Assembly (NCBI RefSeq): GCF_025766255.1
Contig: NW_026516668.1
Coordinates: forward strand, 124,001 to 188,000
Length of the DNA: 64,000 nt
Direction: 5' to 3'
DNA from: Zychaea mexicana
Taxonomy: Eukaryota > Mucoromycota > Mucoromycetes > Mucorales > Lichtheimiaceae
Both the position numbers and the translations under genes were made by a program. Below are positions 35,448-46,438 of this stretch, piece after piece (the first letter of the stretch is position 1; every line of letters starts with the position of its first letter). The notes beneath the pieces are model-generated. The model was not told the DNA's origin, did not search any database, and saw only the letters and a program-made list of their open reading frames with translations.

Positions 35448-36956
35448 ATGAACGGTTTAAAGATAATTACGCACTGGTGTCCATCCAACATTCTTGCCAG
35501 AGATTCCAAAGTCAAACAATTTGCACTCATCATTTTGAACCAGCCCATTAAACATCTGGAAACTTTTAATCGTCTTTGGGCTAATGGTATATATAACGAT
35601 TTATTTTGCTCGAACATACTTTTGTTATGCACGCGCACCCCTGATATCCAGTAAAAAAAAAACAGCATGGACGTATTAATCATGTAATGACAGCCACTTT
35701 TCGTTTCTGTGCTGACGGTGGATCGAATCGACTTTATGACACCTTTAAACATGACAGCCACAAACTTCGATTGTTGGTGTTACAATTATCCTTTTTGTTT
35801 ATTTGTTTGCTCTACGACAATAAATACACTTTTTAACATACTACTCGTGGTTTTTTCTCTACTTAGGTATCTACCAGATGAAATTAGAGGCGATCTTGAC
35901 TCGCTGCGGGTAGATGTTAAAGAATATTATGAAAGCATGGTAAAGTAGGAAAAGGTTGATTTGTCACACTGTATGAGTTAGTCTGTTGATATAGAGGTGA
36001 CGTATTAATTATCTATCTATAGAATGTCAAGATTACAAGAGTAGCGGATCAAGATTCGACAGACTTTGACAAGGTCATTGCTTTGTTAAAGGAAAAGGAA
36101 GAAGAGCTTGGAAAAGTGGTATGTGTATCTGCAGACTAAGGAATGTTGGGTATGGGCGCTGGTAGATAGAGTTAGAGTTTAATCGAACGCGTTTCTATAC
36201 ATACTAGTTTGATATTGTTGCACTTCCAGCACTTGGTGGTCGGTTCGATCAGACTATGCAAAGTATTAATGTGTTATACTCGATGATGCATGAAGTTGAA
36301 CGGAGGACGATTCTTGTAAGCGATGAAAGCTTGACCGTGCTCATGGATAAGGTAAAAAGTGCATCGGAACGTTATTTGTGTTATGGCTGTACACTTATAT
36401 TCCTCTCTCCACCTACACGAATGTACGGGCGCACAGGGCACCCACCATATTCACTGTCAGCCGGAATATGAAGGTTAGTTTGTGTGTGGGGTAAAAGAGA
36501 TAGAGGAGCAAGAACCCGAGCGGCAGATCGGCAAAAGAAAGCAAGCGTGAGACTAAACTTATTACATGTAAATGCTTCGCTAATAGGTCCTACGTGCGGG
36601 TTGATCCCCATCGGCGCTCCGGCTACTTTGACAACGCGAGGCTTAGAATGGAACTTGGGCAAGTTATGGGATTGTTGTTGTACCTGTTGTGGACTAGTAG
36701 AGAGATGACCTTAATATACGTTGGCTACACAATCTGTGTCTAATCCTAACTGGTGTGTAATTTGTACCGCCTTTGTGCGGAATTAGATCACCGAAAGTGT
36801 CACTTTGGAGGCATGGTCAGCACGTCGAACTCTATTGCTAAAGATTTGATAGAGGTGGAGACCGATTCGCCTATCGTCTGGACGATCGAAATCAAGCACA
36901 GCGAGGGAAAGCAGGATGATTTCGACGAGAGTTATGTCGAGGATGACGACGAATAA
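35448..36956 (+). CDS. THI80: Thiamine pyrophosphokinase
   Basis: Cytosolic enzyme converting thiamine plus ATP to thiamine diphosphate. Eight exons (35448-35586, 35694-35772, 35867-35939, 36023-36118, 36208-36351, 36437-36473, 36587-36658, 36787-36956) give 269 residues. Recognisable blocks are FRFCADGGSNRLYD (nucleotide-binding start), LPDEIRGDLDSLR (metal-binding GDxDS), RVADQDSTDFDKVI, LPALGGRFDQTM, THHIHCQPE, GLIPIGAPA and FGGMVSTSNSIAKDLIEVET near the C-terminus. Two introns are unusual: intron 2 appears to use GTTGGT, and intron 7 must use a GC donor (GCAAGT) to keep the frame and conserved sequence. It ends in an acidic tail (ESYVEDDDE). Confidence 0.93.
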
Positions 36957-37174
36957 GCTTAGAATTAGAGAGCAATAATCTTGGTGGGATGTCTTGGACA
37001 AAAGAAGTAATAGATACAGTAGAGAAAGAAGATACCTTGAAATCAGCATCCTTTTTTTTTCCCACATGTGCTGAACCTTCTCCGACGAACACAGGTAGTT
37101 TCGGAGACTCTGTTGTTTTTTTCTGATATACACACTTTCCCTGTTGTTCACACACTCTATCGCACACGCACTAC

Positions 37175-37207
<33 letters not shown>

Positions 37208-37279
37208 CCACTTCCTTTCTCTCGCTCAGCTCTTTCATAATTATCTTCCTTTTTCTTGTCTACATTAATATACAAACGA
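36957..37279. promoter_or_regulatory. Short intergenic promoter region with CA repeat
   Basis: About 320 bp between the thiamine pyrophosphokinase stop and the next ATG on the same strand. It contains a CA dinucleotide run of about 30 bp (37177-37206) followed by a pyrimidine-rich stretch, a layout common in fungal core promoters. Confidence 0.5.
37177..37206. repeat. CA dinucleotide microsatellite
   Basis: About fifteen uninterrupted CA units roughly 75 bp upstream of the start codon of the next gene; potential to form Z-DNA and to vary in length. Confidence 0.9.
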
Positions 37280-39422
37280 ATGAACCAGCGCCAAGCAAAT
37301 CAGCCTTCTCTTGGTGATTATTGCCTTTTGAACGCTGCTGTCGGCCACCTATACGAGCCTCAGGCCGAAGATATCCTATGCGACGAGAATCTCCTTGACT
37401 TGTTCCGCATCATTAAACAAGTGCTTCGTAAGAAGCGTGATCCCGAGCGATTGGCTCGTTTGTTCTTTTGTATGTCGTATGCACTGGGTGATCATGTCAA
37501 ATTCCACAAGCCTGTGCATGAAAACAAGATTATCTTTGATGACCGGGGCTTCGGTGGTGCACATGCTGTGCGATTACCCAGCACCAGTAGCTGCTGTATC
37601 CGTAACTCTGGGAGTAACAAGGACAGGGGGAACTGGCCGGATACGGCATCCTTGTCTTCCTCTTCGGCGTCGTCGACATCCTCATCAGCATCGCCGATTA
37701 CCAAACTCTTATCTGTTCCTTATATCACACATCAACGACAACAGGCTGAAGAAGCCGCAGCGGCTGCAGCGGTGGCGGCAGCAGCAGAAGCAGCAGTTAA
37801 TAGAAGATCAACACCACCACCACCAACAACAACAACGGCAGCAACAGTGGCCGCACGATCACCCCTCTCTTCCTCGGACGATACCTCGACAGACGCATTC
37901 ACAGTACGACCGTATACCAATTTTCGACCGTTGTACCCATCCGATGCAGCAGCCCAAGGAGCACCTTCGCCACCACCGCCACCGCCACATCACACGCATC
38001 ATTCTCATCCTATCCATCCTCATCAACAGCATCTACCACAATCACATCATGCCCAGCGATTCGATCCAAATAAATTCACTCCCCTTGGCAATGCCCTGGA
38101 CATCACCGAGGTGGCCGGTGACCATGGCAAAGAATTCATCATGGAACCAAGACAACGTGGCTTCTATTATCAGGACAATCGCATTACTCGGGAGCCTGTG
38201 TTACTGCAGCGATATGCCGAACATGGTATCTTGACACATGCTTCCTTAATGCGCAAACGCAAGCGGCAAACGAGCGATCAGCCTTCCGATATGATGACCC
38301 CTTCACCCGTCGTGACAAAGAAACCAAAGATACCCCATCGTCATGGCGAATTTGAGCAGAGACGTAAGTGGTCGTTGTTAATGGAGAAAATGGGTGGGGG
38401 TGGGAAACGGAAAGTATATTCAAGAGGAGATTGTATACAGGAACCGTGAGTGAGAGTACACAACCGCCTTTTATGGATGCATGGCTAATCTGAGAGAAAA
38501 AATTGAACACATACCTTAAACCCATTTAGGCGATGACATTATCGGACGTATGCGCAGTATCACCATTACCGACCTTGAACAAAAAGCAGAGCGATTACCA
38601 GAAGACTACTCGCTTGCGATCGAAACGATAGCACCACTGACGCCAGAAGCAATTGCCTCGCCGGAACGAGCAGCCGAGCTTCTGGAGCCGTCTTTACGCA
38701 TTTTGACAAACCACTCCAACATGAAACCACATCTCGACAACGGCATGAACCAGAACGGTATCTACTACAACACCGACTATTTCCGACTGTATCTGGCATT
38801 CGAACAATTCCAAACCACATTTGCAGTCCTGTTCCCGAGCGAGGTTGTCAAGATGCCTCAATGGGGCAGCGAGTTGTTTAACAACAACAGCGACTTTTTG
38901 GCATCGTATGCGTCGGATCGGGACCGTGACCGTGACCGAAATGCCAACATGAAAGCGTATCGCAGTTGGATTGAGCCATTGCTGACCGAGACCAATTGGG
39001 CGGCTTTCCGACGCAACATTGTTGTTGGCGAACGCATGATGCAGTTGACCAAAGTGGTGGGCCAGGGCGTGCTATTAATGACCAAGGAATTGAGTGGATC
39101 CAAGCTGCATCTGACGTTTACGAATAACGAGTGGGACGAGTTTATCACTGGGTTGAGCTCGGGACGATGGGATCAGACGATTCATTGGGATGTCACGCCT
39201 GCGGCGCCAAACGGTAGAAATAGCACTGGGATCGCGTCGCTTTTGGTCAATGAGTTACGGCAAAAATTCTCAACGACGTATTGGTTTCATCCAGACGGGA
39301 TGATCATGGCGACCGAAAATCGCAGGATAGCTATTGCGGCTGATAACAATGGCAACAGCAGTGGCAGCAGTGATGGCATTAATGATGGTGACAACAATGG
39401 TGCTACTAGTGGCAATAGCTGA
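37280..39422 (+). CDS. Unknown 658-residue protein with conserved-looking N- and C-terminal regions
   Basis: I do not recognise a family. Exons 37280-38363 and 38530-39422 join through an arginine codon, giving 658 residues. The N-terminus (about 1-100) is well-ordered in composition (GDYCLLNAAVGHLYEPQAED, then FRIIKQVLRKKRDPERLARL and FFCMSYALGDHVKFHKPV). A long linker follows, rich in Ser, Ala, Gln, Pro and His. A basic NLS-like segment (LMRKRKRQTSD and VVTKKPKIPHRHGEF) precedes the splice. The C-terminal half is again globular-looking, with RMRSITITDLEQKAERLPED, YFRLYLAFEQFQTTFAVLFP, WIEPLLTETNWAAFRRNIVV and GQGVLLMTKELSGSKLHLTF, and ends in a Gly/Asn/Ser tail. The NLS-like sequence hints at a nuclear protein; everything else is open. 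Confidence 0.8.
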
Positions 39423-40180
39423 TGATGATGTTCTCTGTTATACTTTCTACCATGTACATGTACTTTTTTTTTGTTTTAATTACTACTTTTACTTGTATGT
39501 CATCACATCCCTTCATCCATCATCCCTTATATTCATCATCCATCATTGTCGCAATATAACGATTTCAGCTATCAGTCGCATCTACGACATGTCTTTTCTT
39601 ATTTCTATGTATGTCTTGGTTCCTGAGGATTGTGCATTATCCCACGCCAGAGCACTCTCATATCAAAGCACTTGATTATCTGAAACATATAAAGTATCTA
39701 CCGGTGCCGCTCGCACACCATATAATTAGTATGATTTATTGACAGAAAAAAAAACGAAGATGTTTGCAAATAAGTACATAAATGAGAGTGTAGTTTAGGA
39801 GAAAGAGAGATTATGAAAAAAGCGCTTGAATCAATAAACAGACAAAAATAGTTGAGGATTTGTGAATAGAAAAAGAGAGATACAGTCATAGTAGAAAGAA
39901 GCATGAACAGAAAAGAATTTACAAAGAGATAGAAAGAAACTATAAGCATACATATGATATATATACAGGGCAGAAGGTAAGTTATGCGATACGTAGAGAT
40001 GTAGTTTGCAAGAACTTATGGGGGATAATTGTACGAAATTGGATGGGGAATTGGTGGTGGTATCAGTTGAAACGTCGAGGATTTTACAAAAATGATAATA
40101 TAACGAGAGAGATGAGAATAGTTATTAAAGGAAGGAGAGAGAGGTGGCTGCTGGTATAATCTTATAGAGATAAGGCTGTT
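39423..40180. other. Convergent intergenic region, no gene seen
   Basis: About 760 bp between two stop codons; AT-rich, with GA/AG-rich runs in its right half (roughly 39800-40140) that look like the 3' UTR of the zinc-finger gene. Confidence 0.55.
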
Positions 40181-41050
40181 TTAAAGTAGCAAGGAGCGAA
40201 TTGATGGTAGCCTAGTGGTGGTGGTAGGACGGCTTTGATCCAAATCGGCAGAAGATAGGGGAGGAGAAAGAGGCATATAGGCAGCATTGCACTCAACTGG
40301 TGCAGGCTTCTTTAAAGCCGACACGTCGTGATGTTTCTGCTGTTGGCTCAGTAGTGGTGGCAACGTCAATTGATGCTGTTCTGAAGAGAGTGACGAAGTT
40401 GAAGTGGATGCTGAAAGAGGTGGCATCGGCTGTGGCAGTAGAGGTCGTTGAATGGGCGAGCTTTCGGGCGTATACAAGTATTCGCTGTCAGAATCCGAGC
40501 AGCTGGAATACTGCGTCGGTGAATGCATGATTGGAAACTGTTGCTGCTGCTGGTAATGCTGCTGATAATGATAATGAGGAGAAGGATAATGTTGATGATA
40601 ATGATAATGAGGTTGATACGCTGCTTCAGCCAGACATTCTTGACAGTCGTCATAATAGGAAGGCGGCGGAGGTGAACACGGCGACTGTGGTACCGTGATA
40701 GGGCCATAGTAATACATGTCATGATGATGGTGACGAGGTGGAGCCATGTAAAAAGAAGGGTTCATCATGGAGTTTGCGGATCGGCGATCGGATCGACGCC
40801 TGTTGCTGCTGGTTGAACCGGGCGACGTATGAATTCGAACATGGCGAGTCAGTTCGTCACTCCGAGAAAAGCGTTTGGCGCAACCAGGGAACGTGCATAA
40901 ATGAGGCTTTTCACCCGTGTGGGTCCGGATATGACGGGTTTGGTGCTCCAGTCGATAAAATGCCTTTGAGCACATTGGGCATTTGTATGGACGAGGCGCC
41001 GACTCATTGCTGCTGCTGCTACTGCTACTGCTATTCCGAATTGCTGGCAT
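40181..41050 (-). CDS. C2H2 zinc-finger transcription factor, CreA/Mig1 type
   Basis: Putative glucose-repression regulator binding GC-rich (SYGGRG-type) sites through two tandem C2H2 fingers. Single-exon gene of 289 residues; the start at 41050 is chosen because it begins a compact N-terminus just before the fingers, while the open frame further upstream is poly-F/S/Y leader sequence. Finger 1 is about residues 22-44 ([20 protein letters not shown]) and finger 2 about 50-74 ([20 protein letters not shown]), joined by HTGEKPH. The RLEHQTRH and RSDELTRH recognition helices match CreA/Mig1. The rest is His-, Tyr-, Gln-, Ser- and Pro-rich low complexity and ends with [10 protein letters not shown], a short hydrophobic motif that may act in repression. 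Mucoralean fungi often have several such genes, so orthology is not settled. Confidence 0.9.
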   Translation of the reverse strand: MPAIRNSSSSSSSSNESAPRPYKCPMCSKAFYRLEHQTRHIRTHTGEKPHLCTFPGCAKRFSRSDELTRHVRIHTSPGSTSSNRRRSDRRSANSMMNPSFYMAPPRHHHHDMYYYGPITVPQSPCSPPPPSYYDDCQECLAEAAYQPHYHYHQHYPSPHYHYQQHYQQQQQFPIMHSPTQYSSCSDSDSEYLYTPESSPIQRPLLPQPMPPLSASTSTSSLSSEQHQLTLPPLLSQQQKHHDVSALKKPAPVECNAAYMPLSPPLSSADLDQSRPTTTTRLPSIRSLLL

Positions 41051-44000
41051 AATTTTTTTATCTTGAATAATAATGCAAATACAATACACACAGAACGCGC
41101 GCGTGCACCGGTTGCTGCTTTTATGAATAGAAAGAGAGAAGAAGAAAGAGAGAGGGAAAAAGGTACAGCAGTAGTAGAAGCAGTAGTAGTAGTAACTACA
41201 AAGTTTCTTTTTGTACTGACTGATTAGAAGAAAAAAAGAAAATGATGAGAAAGGAAACAAGGTAAAGCCCTGTGAGTTTCTTTCCATAGCTGCCCAGCAT
41301 TTATAAAAGCAGATAATGTGAATGGGTGGAAAAGCGATTGTCTATCAATACGCATGTTGAATACGGGACGAGACCGATCTGTGCGATAACAGTTTTTCTT
41401 TTTGCATTTCGGATTCCTTTCTTGGGGGAGGTGGTTGGTTGGTTGGTTGGTTGGTCGAGTTAAAGGGGTTCGGGTGGGGGGTGGGGGGTAGGGGAAGAGG
41501 AGAAGGATGTGCTGTGACATTATAAAAGGCAGTGTATGATTGAAGCTGGTCCTCTCTTTCAACTCTCATAGTTAAATGTTCCTCTTCCCCCCACCAAGAA
41601 TTATGCTGTGCCACGCAAGAATTGGGGGGTGGGCACTGTTATTTGGGGGGGGGAAGGGTCTAACAGAGGTATAGGAAAAGGGTACCCTCATCGTTCTTTA
41701 TCATGATCACAGTCCGTTGTTTCCTCATTATGGCTACAATAGCCGATCTTTGGGAACTTGAAAAAGATAATGTTCCATTATCTTTTATATTATGATTTTC
41801 TAAATTGGAAGTATTACCCGTAAAAACAGATTGTAAAGGATGTCGTATACAGTGCTGTTGCTATGATTATGTTATTTGTTGTTATGGTCACCATGCTTTA
41901 TCTTTCCCCCTTCCACTTCCTGGTGATCCGGGCACCAGTCCTCGTTATCTCGTAAATATGTGCATACTAATAGGTTCTCTTTCTTTGTAATAACTACAAC
42001 ACAGTTCCATCATATCCCGTACGTCAAAAGAACTGAGGATGACGGAGAGCAGAGAATGGCATCGTTGTCGGAATAAAGAGTAATATGACATGTATAAGAC
42101 ATAAAGCTGAATTACTTTCCAAAATAAAATGCCTGCAAAAGGAAAAGAGATAAAGATAACAATCATTTATTCATTATAATTTTTCGGATTCGAGAAGTCT
42201 CTGTTGTTTTTCGCCCTTTTGTCAGTGCTTTAAGGGGCTTACAAAGAATGGAAAAGAGAGAAAGAGAGAGAGAGAGAAAGGACTAAAACTGACGGAATGA
42301 ACACGGTCCGATAACTTACATATCAAACAACAATAATGCAACTGCTATTTACTCTCGTGCCTAACTGTGCTTCTATGTGTGTGTGTGGTCATCGTCATTA
42401 TCATCATCATCGTTCCTAAGAAAACTGCGTTGTCACATAACACATGAATGTTTTAATAAGTGGTGCTATGACCATTGCCGAGGGAAGCTAAAGAGATAAA
42501 GAGATCACCGTTTTATTGATAATACAAGCGGAAAGTTCGGATGGGACGGATGGTTTCTATATAAAGGCTATGGTTATCTCTTATGTACGACCGTATGCAC
42601 GCGGAAACAAAGTGGAGTGTTCGTATCATAGATAAACAGGAGTTTATACACTCTCGGTGGATTGGGGGAGGGGGATGGAGAAGAGGGGGGCAGCAGGACA
42701 GAAGAGTAAAGTAAAGAGAGGCTTTTGTAAGGTGTTTTGGGGGACATGTATACGTGGGGTTACCTCTTTGCCTTATACAGCTCATCATTATCGTCATATG
42801 CTACTGAGCACCCGCATATGTATGTATATGTATATGAATAATAGCAAGTGTAGTGATACGCACTAACTGCTGCCGTCTGCCTACTTGGGCGGTGGAAACG
42901 GGTGCATATAACCTATCAAAAAGCACATTAGCCGAGGAAAAAAAAACAAAGTTACACACACGAGTGGGATCGGCTAGTTGTTTACACCAATAAAACTCGC
43001 CATATCTTGCCAGTGTTGTTATTTTTTTTTCCTTTCCCCTCTTTCTTCATATCTTTTGACAAGCGGTCCCCCCATCATCATCAATGACAATTCTGTTGTT
43101 GCTTCGTTCTTTAAAAATATTGGTGATATAACATTCTCTGTGTTATAGACATACTAGTACCGATGCGTTATTACTACAAATGCAAATGTGGTATATTACG
43201 ATCACCATTCTCGTTATAACTAGCAAACTATACATCATTGATACATGATTCAAACCCCTTCTTCTTAATTTACCGTTTAACCAACGATAGGCAACCATAA
43301 TGGCCGACGACTAATTACTAGTAAGGTAATATTATTCGTGCAGTAGTAGTGGTATGCAGCAGCATCATATGCATGACTAAGTTATAGAATATGTATATTA
43401 GTAGTAGTATGTGCAGCGGACGATAAATAAAAGTCGCAAAGCATATGCAGATTTTCAACCGACCTCCTCCTCCTCCTCTTCCCCCCAGTCCCCTGCGCGT
43501 ATGTGTACTTATTGTGTGCGTGTCGTTATCACGCCCTCTTTCTGTTATCTTTAATTACCAAATATAGTCAATCATCGTTTTCGAATTCGCCTCTTTTCAC
43601 CCCTTTCCCGTATTCTTCTTTATTATATCTTCTTCACTGAAGAAAAGAAGGTCTTTATTCCTACAGTACTATATACAGCCCACTTACCGTTCAGTGTACC
43701 TTTTAGTAAACCCGACGATCAGTTAGTGGGTGACAAATAAGCAGTATTGGGACACATGTCTTTCCCAAACAAAAGCAACACGTCACAACAACAGTGCTGC
43801 TTGCTGCTGCCATTACTGCATAAGCAGTTGAATAACCTGATGATGATTATGATCTGGGCCTTTATTTTTCTCTTCCCTTTCGATTGATATACAAAACGTT
43901 TCATTAAAGCTGCCACTGTTATAAAATCAGCGGTAAAGAAAATTGAACAAGACACTTAAATTTTAACGTGTAGCATTTGATCCCCAAAATAAGGGACACA

Positions 44001-45017
44001 TAGTTGTTACTCGTTTAATCTATATAATCGTGGAAGGGATTTTCATACATAACAGATAAAGAAGAAGGTCAATAACAAATCACACTACAGCAAGAAAACT
44101 CGTCAAAGTTATGCGCTATATAAGCTGCATGAATATTCCCAGTAACAGGCAATAAGTTATCTCGACAGCAATAATTTTAATTTTGCTTATCTTACGATAT
44201 GATTTGTTAACTACTATTATTCAAAACCCCCTATCCATTCTTGTGTTTTTCTGTACGTTCGATATACTATTATAGAGTAGCATATTTATCTCGTTCTGCG
44301 TATACATGTTTACATATGTCGCTGATTGATGATGATAAGGAACTTATTACGACGCTGGCAATTTTATAGACTTGGGAGAGTAGAAGCTCAAACCGAGGTA
44401 AGCAGCAGTTTTTCCGTACTTTACTAAATCATCGTAAAAGATGTGCACTTCCTCCGAAAAAGTTATAGGAACTGCAGCAGTTCCAAGAGCTTATCAATAG
44501 CTACGACAACTGCCGCTGCTGGTGTGAGCGTTGTCCCCCGTCAGTTCTTCTATGATAGGCAGTGCCAACAATAGTAAGTGCTCCTTGTCAAATAACAAGT
44601 GCTTAAAACTTATTTGTTACAAACTCACGGATAGATTTAGGATTGTATTGCTGCAGACGTTTCAATTAACTGCTGCTGTTATAGTCGATTGATCTGCCTG
44701 GGCGTCAAGTGTCTTTACTTGAACACTTGAGCGTTCTAAGAACGGCGTACACAAGTGAACTTACAACATTATTTATCTCAGAGAATGACAAGCCTCATTT
44801 TAGTGTCATATACGAATGGATTATCATCCTTCATGCATAGTATTATAACAGAACAGAAGAGGAACTTGTCTCGCTGAGTGCAGTCGACCGGTCCGGTGTC
44901 GGTGGAATTTTTTCCCAACCAATTAAAACAGCTAAATTTTGGGATTTTGCTTGGTTTTTTAAAGCTTGAGTCTTGGCAAGTCGGGCAAGTTAGTCTTCTT
45001 TCTTTGACTGATTTACA
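41051..45017. other. Gene-poor region of about 4 kb
   Basis: Long upstream region of the CreA-like gene and upstream region of VPS2. It holds G-rich tracts (41423-41500 and 41624-41660), a GGTT tandem repeat, scattered GA and CA runs and no supported gene. Open frames of 60-95 codons are in low-complexity sequence or have no conserved features. Confidence 0.5.
41423..41500 (+). repeat. G-rich tract with GGTT repeats, G-quadruplex candidate
   Basis: A tandem GGTT repeat (about 41430-41454) is followed by several runs of three to six G separated by one to four bases, ending near 41500. Four or more G-runs at this spacing fit the general G-quadruplex pattern. It lies about 380-450 bp upstream of the CreA-like start codon, on the strand opposite to the gene's coding strand. 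Confidence 0.65.
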
Positions 45018-46158
45018 ATGGTACCTGCTCAGCTTTCAATTTACCTCACATTGTAACAAGAGCTTTTCTGTATACTTTTACTTATTTTTGGAATTGTGCG
45101 TGTACGTTTACTCTATAGGATTTTTTATTTGGACGGAAAAAGACGCCTGCAGAGATGCTGCGTCAGCATCAGCGCACGATAACCAAGGCGCAAAGAGAAC
45201 TCGACCGCGAACGAGAACGACTAGAAAGACAGGAAAAGAAACTGATTGCCGACATTAAGAAATCGGCAAAAGCTAATCAAATGGTATATGCGTGTGTTAT
45301 AGTTGCTATTAAGTGTGTGTGTGTGTGGAGCTTGACTATGACACGGTCCTTTCGTTTTCGAGAGGAGCGAAAGGTGGTGGTGGTAGCTGTACAGAATCCG
45401 GTCCAAAGTAATATGGTCAATAAGAAGGCTATGTAACTGATCAATACATGTGTTCATTTTTCGTGGGATCTTACTCAAAGAGCGCCTGCAAAGTTATGGC
45501 AAAGGATCTTGTTCGAACAAGACGATATATTGTCAAGTTTAATAGCATGAAGACACAACTTCAAGCAGTCGGTTTACGTATTCAGGTAATATCCTAATTA
45601 CGGAATTCTCGTTATGGACGCTGAAGACACATATCCATGATGCCTCTTGTATGCTCACATGTAACGCATATTATAGACCCTTCGATCAAACCAACAGATG
45701 GCAGAGGCAATGCGTGGGGCTACAAAGGCCATGTCTTCGATGAATCGACAGATGAACTTGCCCAAGATTCAGCAGATCATGATGGAATTTGAAAAGGAAA
45801 GCGAGATCATGGATATGAAGGAAGAAATGATGGGCGATGCTATCGATGATGTTGTCGAGGAAGACGATGATGAAGTAGAAAGCGAGGAAATTGTGAACAA
45901 GGTCTTGGATGAAATTGGTATCAGCTTGAACCATGAGGTAATATATGAATATTGAAGTAACGGGGTTGTATTTTTCATGTAATGTTTCGTGTTAACCAAG
46001 AAAAATGCTTCTCAATATATGTATAGCTTGTTGATGCGCCAACCGGAATCAAGCAACCTGCACAAGCGGCACCTAGTGAGCGTGTTCCACAAGCAGAAGG
46101 ATTATCGGCCGATGATGCTGCATTGCAAGCTCGTTTGGACAACCTGCGGCGCGAATAG
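45018..46158 (+). CDS. VPS2: ESCRT-III subunit VPS2 / CHMP2A
   Basis: ESCRT-III component that recruits Vps4 to endosomal membranes for multivesicular-body scission. Exons 45018-45020, 45119-45283, 45481-45585, 45677-45937 and 46027-46158 give 221 residues, matching human CHMP2A. The first coding exon is just ATG, followed by a GTACCT donor; exon 2 then begins DFLFGRKKTPAEMLRQHQRT, the expected N-terminus. Basic helical core: RELDRERERLERQEKKLIAD, VMAKDLVRTRRYIVKF, then MNRQMNLPKIQQIMMEFEKE, and an acidic hinge (EEDDDEVESEE). The C-terminal LQARLDNLRRE is a MIT-interacting motif (MIM1) for Vps4. Converges on NEO1 with about 280 bp between stops. Confidence 0.94.
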
Positions 46159-46438
46159 ATTAACCTCATTCGATACCCCTCTCCTCTCCCTTTTCTTTTC
46201 CGTGTTGATCATACGCTAAGTCTCTTATATATACTCTTTAACTTCGTCTTGGGAAAAAACAGCGAAAAAAAAACTAGTGTTTCTCCTCTTTCTCTCTCCT
46301 CACATTGATTTTTTCTACTACATCTCTTCGCACTCCCGGAACTCCAAGCGCTACATAAACAGGACATGTGTGTATAAATCGTAGTAGTAGTTTTAGTAGC
46401 AGTAGCAGTTTATCGTATCATACACAAAAGTTTTTTAT

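Noticed and set aside
37395..38234. 279-codon open frame overlapping the unknown 658-residue gene
   Set aside because: Frame-shifted shadow of the low-complexity linker (His/Gln/Arg-rich); the other frame continues through a good splice into exon 2.
45155..45436. VPS2 start at the internal ATG 45155
   Set aside because: It would remove the conserved DFLFGRKKTPAE N-terminus; a spliced ATG exon at 45018 restores the full family sequence.
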